Source: JALZAQ01 sp038253885 | Lineage (GTDB): Bacteria > Gemmatimonadota > Gemmatimonadetes > Gemmatimonadales > Gemmatimonadaceae | Assembly (NCBI GenBank): GCA_038253885.1 | Contig: JBBSGP010000019.1 | Coordinates: forward strand, 1 to 58,241 | Direction of reading: 5' to 3' | DNA: 58,241 nt | Part shown: positions 50,515-58,241 of the stretch, one piece after another | Position numbering within the stretch: the first letter of the stretch is position 1 | Layout of the letters: each line of letters opens with the position of its first letter | Translations under genes and position numbers: made by a program | The notes under the pieces: model-generated | The model's database searches: none | Told to the model about the DNA's origin: nothing | What the model saw: only the letters and a program-made list of their open reading frames with translations

Positions 50515-51336
50515 TCAGTCGAGGCAGAGGCGGCGATACTCCGAGGGAGTCACGCCCATCGCGTGGCGAAAGTCGCGAGTCAGATGGCTCTGATCACTGT
50601 AGCCGGCCCGCAGTGCCACCTCCGTGAGGCGGAGCCCCGTACCCTCGAGCAGCTCGCGAGCACGCGACACGCGGACGCCACGGGCGTACTCACCAACTGT
50701 GCAGCCATATCGCCTCCTGAACGCGCGCGCGACGTAGACCGGATGGCGTTCCACCCGGCGGGCAATGTCGCCCAGCGTCGGTGCGATGTCTGCGTCGTGC
50801 AACATCTCGCGCGCTCGCTCCAGCCACACGTCGCCTGGTCGCAGACGATGCTCTGCGCCACGCGCGAGATGCGCGAGCAACTCGAGGACGAGTCCTTCGA
50901 TCGCGAGCCCAGAGACGTCGTCGCGTCGCAGCAGCTCCGCACCGAGGCGCGCGCCCGAGGAGCCGATGGTGCAGTCGCGGGCTACAATAACGTCCGACAA
51001 CAGAGGTGCCCGCTCGCGAAGTCGGTCGAGCGTCTCGGCTCCGATCTCGATGACGATGCAGGCAGCCGCCTCCCGCACGGCGTTCGCGTGTACGGCACCC
51101 GCCGGCTTGGCGATGACCGTCATCGGACGGTATGTGCGCATCGGACCGAGCTCTATGGATTCGGCGTAGCTACCGGCGACGACAATGTTGATCGTCGCCG
51201 GTTCGTGCGCGTGTGGGGGCAGCCGCACCCCCGCGGCGAGCGCCGCCCTTCGCACCACAAAGCCGCCCGCACGCATCGGCGCCGCGACCTGGCCGCCCAA
51301 GACACCGGTGGACACCTCGAGCATCGGAATCGTCAT
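50515..51336 (-). CDS. AraC-family transcriptional regulator
   Basis: A protein of about 273 residues. The N-terminal cupin sensor (about 15-110) includes LPPHAHEPATINIVVAGSYA and MTVIAKPAGAVHANAV. The C-terminal double helix-turn-helix includes LGDIARRVERHPVYVARAFR, RRYGCTVGEYARGVRVSRAR and EVALRAGYSDQSHLTRDFRH, with the AraC signature intact. The ATG at 51336 is preferred to a TTG at 51378. It diverges from the amidohydrolase gene across 166 bases containing GTGAT-N12-ATCAC at about 51371-51392, a possible site. Confidence 0.88.
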   Translation of the reverse strand: MTIPMLEVSTGVLGGQVAAPMRAGGFVVRRAALAAGVRLPPHAHEPATINIVVAGSYAESIELGPMRTYRPMTVIAKPAGAVHANAVREAAACIVIEIGAETLDRLRERAPLLSDVIVARDCTIGSSGARLGAELLRRDDVSGLAIEGLVLELLAHLARGAEHRLRPGDVWLERAREMLHDADIAPTLGDIARRVERHPVYVARAFRRRYGCTVGEYARGVRVSRARELLEGTGLRLTEVALRAGYSDQSHLTRDFRHAMGVTPSEYRRLCLD

Positions 51337-51502
51337 CGCCTGCGGCCGTGAGGGAGTGGGTATAGTGTGTGATGTCAACTATTCTATCACTGGCGCACCT
51401 TCGTGGCGCTGCCACCCGTCTCGACGCATCTTGAAGTCCTCAATGTCGCCCGCCCGGCAGGCGCGCGACACATCCCATGCACCCCATCCGCCCCCGATAC
51501 CT

Positions 51503-53551
51503 ATGCGCCTTCTTTCCCGGTCTCAGGGCCTCGCCGGCTCGGTCCTCTTTCTCAGCGCGATCGCGCCGGTCGGATCGCTTCCCGCGCAGCGCGCTGACAC
51601 GATGCGCTACGTCGTGCTCTCCTCCGACCGCCCCGCGGGCAGCTACCTCGAGTGGCGCACCGGCAACGAGCTCCACTCGGTGTTCGAGTTCAATGATCGC
51701 GGCCGCGGCCCGCACCTCGAGACGGTCGTCCGTCTCGGCGCGACCGCGATCCCGGCGGCGGTGACCGTGACAGGTCACGGTTACCTCAAGAACCAGGTCG
51801 ACGACCGGTTTTCCCGCGCCGGCGGTGCGGCGACATGGAAGAACAACACCGAGCAGGGGTCGCGGCAGAATGCCGAGAACGCCTTCTACGTCGACGCGAC
51901 CGAGTCACCGACGTCCGCCCGCCTGCTCGCGCGCGCCGCGCTGGCGAATGGCGGACACGTCGCCCTGCTGCCGAGCGGCGAAGCGTCCATCCAGAAGGTG
52001 GGCGGCTTGACGATCCAGACGGCGGGCGGCCCGGTGCACGTGACGCAATACGATGTCGGGGGGCTGGGCTTTTCCCCGAACCCGATCTGGCTCGACGACT
52101 CGCTCGACCGGTTCGCCTTTGTCTCCGGCTGGTCGAGCGTCGTGCCCGCAGGGTGGGAGCGCGCGATCCCCGAGATGGTGCGCTTCCAGGACGCTACCCG
52201 GAACGCTCGATTCTCGCGGCTCGCGCGGGATCTCGGGCATCGCAGCGTCGCCGGTCTGGTGATCACCGACGCTCGGCTGTTCGTCGCCGAATCGGCAACG
52301 GTGCGACCACACACCACGGTGGTCGTACAGGGCAATCGGATCACCGCGGTAGGGCCGGACGGCTCGATAGCGATACCCAGCGGCGCACAGCGCATCGATG
52401 CGCGGGGCAAGACGCTGCTTCCGGGGCTGTGGGACATGCACGCACACATCAGCCCCGGCGAGGATGGGCTGCTGCACATCGCGGCGGGGGTGACGACGAT
52501 CCGCGACATGGGGAACGACACGATCGGCACTCTCGTGTTGAGGCGGCAGTACGCTTCCGACTCGCTCATCGGGCCGCGGATGATCCTGGCGGGGCTGATC
52601 GACGGATCGGGGCCATTCCAGGTGCCGACCGGTGTGCTTGCCGACGATTCGGTGGCGGCCCGGCGCGCGGTGGGCTGGTTCGCGGACCACGGGTACGAGC
52701 AGATCAAGATCTACAGCTCGATGAAGCCGGAGCTCGTTCCCGTCATCATCGCGGCGGCCCATGGCCGCGGCCTGCGGGTGAGCGGGCACGTCCCTGCGTA
52801 CATGACGGCGGAACAGGTGGTGAAGCTCGGCTTCGACGAGATCCAGCACTCGAACATGCTGATGCTCAACTTCCTCGCCGCGGTACGCGACACCCGCTCG
52901 ATGGCGCGCTTCACCGAGGTCGGAGCGCACGGCTTCGAGCTCGACTTCGACTCGAAGCGGGTCCAGGATTTCATCGGGCTCTTCAAGACTCGGGGTACGG
53001 ACATCGATCCGACGCTCGTCGCCTTTGAGGACATGTTCAACGGGCGGCCCGGCGTGCTGGCGCCGAGCAACAGCGCGATTGCCGACAGGATGCCGGCACA
53101 GGTACGGCGCAGCTTCTTCTCCGGTGGCCTGCCGGTGACGCCGGCGCCCGACAAGCCCTATCGCGACTCGTATCGAGCGATGATGCGGATGGTAAAAGCG
53201 ATGTACGACGCGGGCGTGCCGGTCGTGGCCGGAACGGACGCCTCGCCGGTCGGGTTCGCGCTGCACCGCGAGCTCGAGCTGTACGTCGACGCGGGCATCC
53301 CCGCGCCAGCGGCGCTCCGCATCGCCACGATCGGCGCGGCGCGCGTGATGCACCATGACAGCGATCGTGGCAGCGTCGCGATCGGGAAGCTGGCCGATCT
53401 CGTTCTCGTCGACGGCGATCCAACGCTGCGGATCAGCGACATCCGCCGGACGGCGCTGGTCGTGAAGGACGGGATCGTCTACATGCCCGACGAGCTGTAC
53501 GCGGCGTTGGGGATCAAACCAGCCAGCGCTCCTATCGCAACGCCTGAATGA
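51503..53551 (+). CDS. Secreted amidohydrolase (metal-dependent)
   Basis: A 682-residue protein with a signal peptide (LAGSVLFLSAIAPVGSLPAQ). An N-terminal beta-rich region (30-230) is followed by the amidohydrolase barrel: LPGLWDMHAHISPGEDGLLH near 310 (two His), YEQIKIYSSMKP with the Lys ligand, GLRVSGHVPAYM and IQHSNMLML (two His) and VVAGTDASPVGF (Asp). All metal ligands can be seen. The C-terminus GSVAIGKLADLVLVDGDPTL is standard. It hydrolyses an amide, lactam or lactone in the envelope. ATG at 51503 starts the signal. Its last 20 bases overlap the convergent ABC permease gene. Confidence 0.88.
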   Translation: MRLLSRSQGLAGSVLFLSAIAPVGSLPAQRADTMRYVVLSSDRPAGSYLEWRTGNELHSVFEFNDRGRGPHLETVVRLGATAIPAAVTVTGHGYLKNQVDDRFSRAGGAATWKNNTEQGSRQNAENAFYVDATESPTSARLLARAALANGGHVALLPSGEASIQKVGGLTIQTAGGPVHVTQYDVGGLGFSPNPIWLDDSLDRFAFVSGWSSVVPAGWERAIPEMVRFQDATRNARFSRLARDLGHRSVAGLVITDARLFVAESATVRPHTTVVVQGNRITAVGPDGSIAIPSGAQRIDARGKTLLPGLWDMHAHISPGEDGLLHIAAGVTTIRDMGNDTIGTLVLRRQYASDSLIGPRMILAGLIDGSGPFQVPTGVLADDSVAARRAVGWFADHGYEQIKIYSSMKPELVPVIIAAAHGRGLRVSGHVPAYMTAEQVVKLGFDEIQHSNMLMLNFLAAVRDTRSMARFTEVGAHGFELDFDSKRVQDFIGLFKTRGTDIDPTLVAFEDMFNGRPGVLAPSNSAIADRMPAQVRRSFFSGGLPVTPAPDKPYRDSYRAMMRMVKAMYDAGVPVVAGTDASPVGFALHRELELYVDAGIPAPAALRIATIGAARVMHHDSDRGSVAIGKLADLVLVDGDPTLRISDIRRTALVVKDGIVYMPDELYAALGIKPASAPIATPE

Positions 53552-54698
53552 CCGGCAGCCTGGACGCGCGACGCGCCGGAAAGAATCCGCCGACGACGCC
53601 CATCACCACGCCAAAGACGAGCCCGGCCAACAGGAGTTGTGGAGTCACACGAAAGGCGAAGGCGATCTCGCTGAAGCTCGCCCAGTTGGTCGTGCTGGTG
53701 ACGACCCCATTGATCGGGAGTGCCAGCACGCATCCGATGACACCGCCGATCAAGGCGATGGCCGCGGATTCGGCGAGGAAGCTGGCCAGCACGCTGCGTG
53801 GTGGGAAGCCGAGCGTCAGCAGGACGGCAATCTCCGGCGTCCGCGAGCTCACAGCGGCGAACATCGTGTTCACAGCGCCGAACACCGCGCCCACGGCCAT
53901 GATGCCGGTGATGATGATCGCCAGGAAGCGCAGGATGTTGCCGAGCAGCTGCGACTGGCTGGCGTAGAACTCCGACTCGCGGTGGGCGTCGACCTGGATG
54001 CGCTGGTCAGCGAGAAAGGAGCGCTTGGCGTCGTCGAAGGCCGCAGGGTCCTTGAGGCGGAAGGCCACGTCCTGAAAGCTGTTGCCGCGAAAAACGCTCT
54101 GGAACTGCTCGTTCTCTCCCCAGATCTCCGACTCGAAGCTCGAGCCATCGGCGGTGAAGCGGCAGACGACGTTCCAGTTGCGGTTGGAGAAGCGCAGCAC
54201 ATCGCCGACGTTCACGTTGGCGAAGCGGCCCTCGAGCTTCGAGCCGACGCAGATCTCGCTCTGGGCGGAGGCGAAGCGTCGCCCCTGGACGATCTTGATG
54301 TTGCGCCGGACGTCGAACGCCCTGTCCGATACCCCGCGCGCGACGACGTTGGCGACGGAGAACGCGTCGCCACCCGGGCGAGGGATATTCAGCACGATGT
54401 ACGTCTCCGGGCTCACCATCGGCCGGCCGTCGGCGCCGGCTGCGATGTGGGGTGACGCGCTGATGATGCTGATCGCTTCGCGCGGGATACCGCTCGACAG
54501 CTCGCTGTCGGCGCCGCGGCGCAGGAGAAGCACGTTGTCTGGCGATCCGGTCTTCACGAGCGCGGTGATGAAGCCGTTCGCCAGGGCGAGCATGGCGATG
54601 AACACGGCGACCACGAGCCCGATGCCGAGCGCCGTCAGCGCCGTCGAGACGGGCCGCTGCGTGATGCTCCGCACGTTGTAGACGAACGGGATCTTCAC
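53532..54698 (-). CDS. FtsX/MacB-type ABC permease (second permease)
   Basis: A 388-residue protein with TM1 (TALTALGIGLVVAVFIAMLA), a MacB_PCD periplasmic domain (GADSELSSGIPREAISIISA, GENEQFQSVFRGNSFQDVAF) and three C-terminal spans with SSRTPEIAVLLTLGFPPRSV and GVVGGFFPARRASRLPVIQA. It is the last gene of a four-gene minus-strand operon (adaptor, ATPase, permease, permease). It overlaps the first permease by four bases and the convergent amidohydrolase by 20. The two permeases probably form a heterodimer working with the ATPase. Confidence 0.92.
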   Translation of the reverse strand: MKIPFVYNVRSITQRPVSTALTALGIGLVVAVFIAMLALANGFITALVKTGSPDNVLLLRRGADSELSSGIPREAISIISASPHIAAGADGRPMVSPETYIVLNIPRPGGDAFSVANVVARGVSDRAFDVRRNIKIVQGRRFASAQSEICVGSKLEGRFANVNVGDVLRFSNRNWNVVCRFTADGSSFESEIWGENEQFQSVFRGNSFQDVAFRLKDPAAFDDAKRSFLADQRIQVDAHRESEFYASQSQLLGNILRFLAIIITGIMAVGAVFGAVNTMFAAVSSRTPEIAVLLTLGFPPRSVLASFLAESAAIALIGGVIGCVLALPINGVVTSTTNWASFSEIAFAFRVTPQLLLAGLVFGVVMGVVGGFFPARRASRLPVIQALR

Positions 54699-55837
54699 TC
54701 GACTCTCCGGAGGCCCTGCACGACGGACAGCCGTGCCGCCTGCCAGGCAGGGTAGACCCCACTCGCGACCGTGAGCAGCATCGCGACCGCAGCCCCCACC
54801 ACCGCCGTCCCCGGCGTGACGCGGAAGCCGGGGAGAAAACCGCCCTCACCAAAGCCGGTCACGACGGGCAGCAGCGCCGCCGCGCCGAGACCGAGCACGG
54901 CTCCGGTCAGCGAGATCACAGCCGCCTCGATGATGACCAGTCCGAACACGCGGCGATCGGAGAACCCCACGGTCTTCATCACCGCGACCTCGGTCGTGCG
55001 CTCGCGCTGATTCATCATCATCGCGTTCGCGGTCACGAGCAGGATCGCGAACACGACCGCCATCCCGATCGTACTCATCAGCAGCTTCACGTTCCCCCAC
55101 ATGCTCGCAAAGCCCGCGGCAAACGCCTTCTCGGTGCCCGTCTTCGTGGGCGCGGTCGAATTGCGGAACTGGTCGTCGATGGTCCGGGCCACGGTCGGCG
55201 CCGCATCGGGATCGTCGATCTTCATGATGAACCAGCCGGGGGAGACGCGACTGGGATCCCGCTCGTACAGGTAGTCGTAATGGAACATGAAGGAATCGTC
55301 GCCGTATTCCTTCAACGTCGGGTGATAGATGCCGCGAATCGTGAAGGTCCAGTCGCCGGGAAAGATCGTCCCCTGCAGGGTCACGTTGTCGCCGACCTTC
55401 CACCCGAAGGCGCGCACCAGCCCCTCGCCGATCACCGCCGCCGATCGCTCCTTCAAAAAAACCTGCTTCTGATCTTCGGCGATCTGCATCTCCGGATACA
55501 TCTTGAGGTACGACTCGGGCTCGACGGCGAACTGGGCAAAGAATTTCTTGCCGTCGCCGTACTTGCCGCCGAACCAGTTGGCCCAGGTCACCGCCTGCAC
55601 GTGCGGGACGGCTGCGAGGCGCGCGGCGTAGCTCGTCGGGAGCGGAATGACGAAAGCTGTCGCGTTCTGCACGACCATGCGCGACGCGCTGCTCACCTCC
55701 GACCCGGCGTTCAGCGTCGTCACCACGGTGCGAAGCGAGGCGAACAGGAAGAGCGCCAGCGCCACACTGCACGTCGTGAGGATTGTGCGCAGCTTGTGTC
55801 GCTTCAGGTTGGCGAGCACCAGCGGCAGGAATCTCAT
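54695..55837 (-). CDS. FtsX/MacB-type ABC permease (first permease)
   Basis: A 380-residue protein with TM1 (TILTTCSVALALFLFASLRT) followed by a periplasmic domain (PLPTSYAARLAAVPHVQAVT, WANWFGGKYGDGKKFFAQFA). The three C-terminal spans carry ERTTEVAVMKTVGFSDRRVF and AWQAARLSVVQGLRRVE. It starts four bases inside the ATPase gene and ends four bases inside the second permease gene. Sequence similarity to its partner is low, which supports a heterodimer rather than a recent duplication. Confidence 0.92.
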   Translation of the reverse strand: MRFLPLVLANLKRHKLRTILTTCSVALALFLFASLRTVVTTLNAGSEVSSASRMVVQNATAFVIPLPTSYAARLAAVPHVQAVTWANWFGGKYGDGKKFFAQFAVEPESYLKMYPEMQIAEDQKQVFLKERSAAVIGEGLVRAFGWKVGDNVTLQGTIFPGDWTFTIRGIYHPTLKEYGDDSFMFHYDYLYERDPSRVSPGWFIMKIDDPDAAPTVARTIDDQFRNSTAPTKTGTEKAFAAGFASMWGNVKLLMSTIGMAVVFAILLVTANAMMMNQRERTTEVAVMKTVGFSDRRVFGLVIIEAAVISLTGAVLGLGAAALLPVVTGFGEGGFLPGFRVTPGTAVVGAAVAMLLTVASGVYPAWQAARLSVVQGLRRVE

Positions 55838-56523
55838 CGGCTCACCTCCTCGCGCTCGAGCAGCACTCCCTTCTCGAGATGCAGCACCCTCTTCGCCCGT
55901 TCGGCCGCCTTGGCGTCGTGGGTCACAATCATTATCGTCTTGCTGAACTCGTCGTTCAGGCGGCGCAACAGCTCCAGTACCTCGTCCGAGCTCTTCGAGT
56001 CGAGCTGACCGGTAGGCTCGTCGAGCAAAATGAGCGTCGGATCCGCGACGATGGCGCGAGCGATCGCGACGCGCTGTTCCTGTCCACCCGAGAGCTGCCG
56101 CGGAAAGTGGTCCATGCGGTCCGAAAGACCCACGACGCCCAGCGCGAACTCCGTTCGGTCGAATCGCTCCTTCTTGCCGAGGTTCGTGAGCAGAAGAGGC
56201 AACTCGACGTTCTGATGTGCCGTGAGCACCGGCAGGAGGTTGTACGATTGAAACACGAAGCCGATCGTGCGCGACCGCCAGGCGGCGAGCTGCGACGCGG
56301 TCATGGTGCTCACCTCGTCGCCGGCCACGCGCACCGTGCCGCTGGTCGGCTTGTCGAGGCCGGCGACGAGATTGAGCAGCGTCGATTTCCCCGATCCGGA
56401 TGGGCCCATGAGCGCGGTGAAGCTGCCCTCGTCGAAGTCGATCGTGAGGCCGCTGTAGACGTCGACTGACTGGGCTTCGCGCTTGAACGATTTGTAGACG
56501 TCGCGGATTTCGACGAGAGCCAT
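55834..56523 (-). CDS. MacB/LolD-type ABC transporter ATP-binding protein
   Basis: A 229-residue ATPase with Walker A GPSGSGKST near residue 40, Q-loop FVFQSYNLLPVL, signature LSGGQEQRVAIARA near 144, Walker B LILLDEPTGQLDSKSSDEVL and the switch His in IMIVTHDAKAA. All catalytic residues are intact. It belongs to the LolD/MacB/FtsE group that drives FtsX-type permeases. It starts 49 bases after the adaptor gene. Confidence 0.95.
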   Translation of the reverse strand: MALVEIRDVYKSFKREAQSVDVYSGLTIDFDEGSFTALMGPSGSGKSTLLNLVAGLDKPTSGTVRVAGDEVSTMTASQLAAWRSRTIGFVFQSYNLLPVLTAHQNVELPLLLTNLGKKERFDRTEFALGVVGLSDRMDHFPRQLSGGQEQRVAIARAIVADPTLILLDEPTGQLDSKSSDEVLELLRRLNDEFSKTIMIVTHDAKAAERAKRVLHLEKGVLLEREEVSR

Positions 56524-56572
56524 GGCGGGAGGATCGCTGGAAGGAGAGGGAGGGACTGAAGGAGTGAGAGGC

Positions 56573-57814
56573 CTATTGCACCTTCACGCGCATGCCATCG
56601 GTGGGGGTAGTCACCCCTCCCATGAGGAGCTGTTCACCCCCGCTCAGCCCGGAGCGGATCTCGAGAAAGCCGCCACTCACCGGTCCAGTCGTCACGGGAC
56701 GCCGCACGAGGCGCCCTTCGCGCACGATCCACACGACGCTCGCGCCGCCGTCGGTCTTGACCGCCGCGGCGGGCACGCGGATCGCCACACGCGCCGGCGC
56801 GGCGGTAGCGGCGTGTGGAGCGATCGGCTCGAGGAAGTCCACCTTCGCGCCCATCTCTGGGAGGATGCGCGGGTCGTGGTCGTCGATCGACACCTTCACC
56901 TGCACCGTCGCCCGTTGGCGGTCGGCGGTGGGGACAACCTGCCGTACGGTTCCGCGGAAGGTCGTGTCCGGGTATGCGTCGAGCGTGATGCGCGCCGGCC
57001 GGCCACTCGCGATGCGACCGATGTAGGCCTCATTGACGTCCACTTCGACTTCGAGCGTCGAGAGGTCAGCCATCGTGACGACGGCCCCACGAGTCAGGCC
57101 GCCACCGACGGATGGCGCCACGACCTCGCCGACTTCGGCATCCTTGCGCAGCACCGTGCCGGTGAACGGCGCGCGGATGATCGTGTTCTCGTTGTTCGCC
57201 CGCGCCATCAGGAGTCCGGCCTCGGCGCTCCGCTTGCGCGCCGTGGCGGCGTTCAGTCGCGCCTCGGCCTGCACCGCGCGGCTCGTCGCTGACTCGATGT
57301 CCTGCGGCGAGATGAGCGTGGGATCGCGAGTGCGGATGTCACGGAGACGGCTGGCGTCGCGCGCCAGCTGCTCGCGGTCCGCGGCTACTTCGATCACTGT
57401 GGCTTCCGCTGAGCCGACGTTGGCTTGGGCCTGCGCCATCGCTGCCTGAAGGTCAGCATTGTCGAGACGGGCGATGACGGCACCGCGCCGCACGAACGAG
57501 CCCTCGCTGACGCCGAGGTAGGCGAGCCGTCCCGCCGTCTTCGCGGAGACCGACGCCTTCGTGCGCGCGACGACGTAGCCGTTCGCCGTCACGCTCGTCC
57601 CCCCGCCCGTCTGCGTGCTGCCGCCGGAGCCGGCCGTGGCCAACACCACTTGGACGGTCGGGACGGCGCGCGCCTTCATGGCGAATGCCGTGGCCGCTAC
57701 GACCACCAGCGCCCCGGCGAACACCGCGACATTGCGACCGAGCGCCGCCCGCACCGGGGAGGGTGGCACGTCGCGGTTGATGCGCAGCTTGGAGAGGTCG
57801 GCGGGCGCAGCCAT
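56573..57814 (-). CDS. Periplasmic adaptor (membrane fusion) protein of ABC efflux pump
   Basis: A 413-residue protein with an N-terminal membrane anchor (AVFAGALVVVAATAFAMKAR), lipoyl-like halves (VTANGYVVARTKASVSAKTA and NENTIIRAPFTGTVLRKDAE), a long helical hairpin (about 115-215, AMAQAQANVGSAEATVIEVA), then the barrel and membrane-proximal domains (RPARITLDAYPDTTFRGTVR, RLVRRPVTTGPVSGGFLEIR). It would link the permease pair to an outer-membrane channel; no TolC gene is in the window. It is the first gene of the operon, so the promoter should lie in 57815-58000. Confidence 0.92.
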   Translation of the reverse strand: MAAPADLSKLRINRDVPPSPVRAALGRNVAVFAGALVVVAATAFAMKARAVPTVQVVLATAGSGGSTQTGGGTSVTANGYVVARTKASVSAKTAGRLAYLGVSEGSFVRRGAVIARLDNADLQAAMAQAQANVGSAEATVIEVAADREQLARDASRLRDIRTRDPTLISPQDIESATSRAVQAEARLNAATARKRSAEAGLLMARANNENTIIRAPFTGTVLRKDAEVGEVVAPSVGGGLTRGAVVTMADLSTLEVEVDVNEAYIGRIASGRPARITLDAYPDTTFRGTVRQVVPTADRQRATVQVKVSIDDHDPRILPEMGAKVDFLEPIAPHAATAAPARVAIRVPAAAVKTDGGASVVWIVREGRLVRRPVTTGPVSGGFLEIRSGLSGGEQLLMGGVTTPTDGMRVKVQ

Positions 57815-57956
57815 GGAATCGGGAAGCTATGCAAAATCGGCGGAATGCGCACCCACCGGCGCCAGCTCGCGGGCGCTTCCGAGACTCCACCACCGCCCCG
57901 AGTGGTTCGTCTCGGACGCACCGACGCCGGCAACTTCCGCCGGCGTCCAGGTCTGA

Positions 57957-58058
57957 CCTCCAGAGAGAGCCAACAGCTCACTCTACGGCGACGTGAGGTA
58001 TCGCTTGTTCGCCGGTCCCTCTCCTACCGTGATCGTTGAGACGAACTTCAGCAACTAA
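57957..58058 (+). other. Possible C-terminal stump next to an IS end
   Basis: In 57815-58133 there is no complete gene. One frame reads SLYGDVRYRLFAGPSPTVIV then ETNFSN and stops at 58058, which looks protein-like but belongs to no family I recognise. It may be the tail of a gene cut off by a rearrangement. Confidence 0.25.
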
Positions 58059-58133
58059 CTGTAGGACGACTACTCGGATAGAGCGGATCCTTCAGGAAGA
58101 GGATCTTGCCTCACTTTGGTTGACACTCATGGT

Positions 58134-58241
58134 TTACGCTGCGCCTCGTTCGAAGGCAAGCGGCGACAGGTAGTTGAGGCTCGAGTGGAGGCGGATGGTG
58201 TTGTAGGAGCGGATGTAGCGGTGCAGGTGGCCGCGGAGCGC
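58134..58241 (-). mobile_element. C-terminus of IS3-family transposase (partial)
   Basis: The minus-strand frame open at the right edge encodes 35 residues: HLHRYIRSYNTIRLHSSLNY then LSPLAFERGAA, stop at 58134. The YI-YN--RLHSSL-Y-SP--FE block is the end of the rve integrase domain of IS3-family OrfB. The IS terminus should lie just left of the gene, about 58100-58130, where GCCTCACTTTGGTTGACA could be part of the terminal repeat. The rest of the element is outside the window. Confidence 0.85.

Noticed and set aside
51905..53356. Open frame of 483 codons on the minus strand
   Set aside because: Shadow of the amidohydrolase, whose metal ligands are all present in the plus frame.

Overview
The window is high-GC bacterial chromosome with small intergenic gaps. 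Many products carry secretion or lipoprotein signals. Several traits together suggest Gemmatimonadota or a close relative: ADOP-type FtsX permeases (one beside a PadR regulator), a cytosolic Ser/Thr kinase fused to TolB-like and TPR domains, many DUF4440/SnoaL-like proteins, Cys-rich repeat proteins and secreted glycosidases. This is inferred from gene content; there is no rRNA, tRNA or other phylogenetic marker. No CRISPR array or tRNA was seen.

Layout. 0-10 kb: a secreted YncE-like beta-propeller cut by the left edge; a tightly coupled minus-strand operon (creatininase-family hydrolase, ketopantoate-reductase-like protein, SDR, 29-codon micro-ORF, APC permease); a divergent CocE-type lipoprotein hydrolase; a seven-repeat Cys-rich protein; and a second, signal-less copy of the YncE protein, so that 666 bp at the left edge recur 9.27 kb further on. 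10-18 kb: small exported proteins, a DUF4242 protein, a large SARP/BTAD regulator and an ADOP permease. 18-26 kb: a lipoprotein, a glycan-degradation pair (sialate O-acetylesterase, GH3 beta-glucosidase), and a CGPC thioredoxin-like protein beside a Cys-rich protein with a twin-arginine-like leader. 26-41 kb: kinase, DUF4440 proteins, DUF1624 acyltransferase-like protein, SEC-C protein, GH78 rhamnosidase, an ECF sigma/membrane protein/Spy-like triplet, serine hydrolase, a collapsed ADOP permease with PadR, and a four-repeat membrane protein. 41-46 kb: a surface-polysaccharide operon (flippase, acetyltransferase, BKACE, glycosyltransferase) whose two middle genes are broken. 46-58 kb: Cu/Zn SOD, an ArsR regulator with a clear promoter/operator, SnoaL and VOC proteins, serine hydrolase, AraC regulator, amidohydrolase, a four-gene MacAB-like ABC efflux operon, and the end of an IS3-family transposase.

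The most unusual feature is the number of gene fossils. Several keep both ends of a gene and lack the middle (HsdR, ADOP permease, BKACE, SRPBCC protein). Others are short stumps (APC permease, glucoamylase, glycosidase tail, DUF1624 paralog, TPR protein). Individual identifications come from reading protein motifs and vary in strength. Either this lineage loses genes by internal deletion, or the assembly has collapsed segments; long reads would separate the two.
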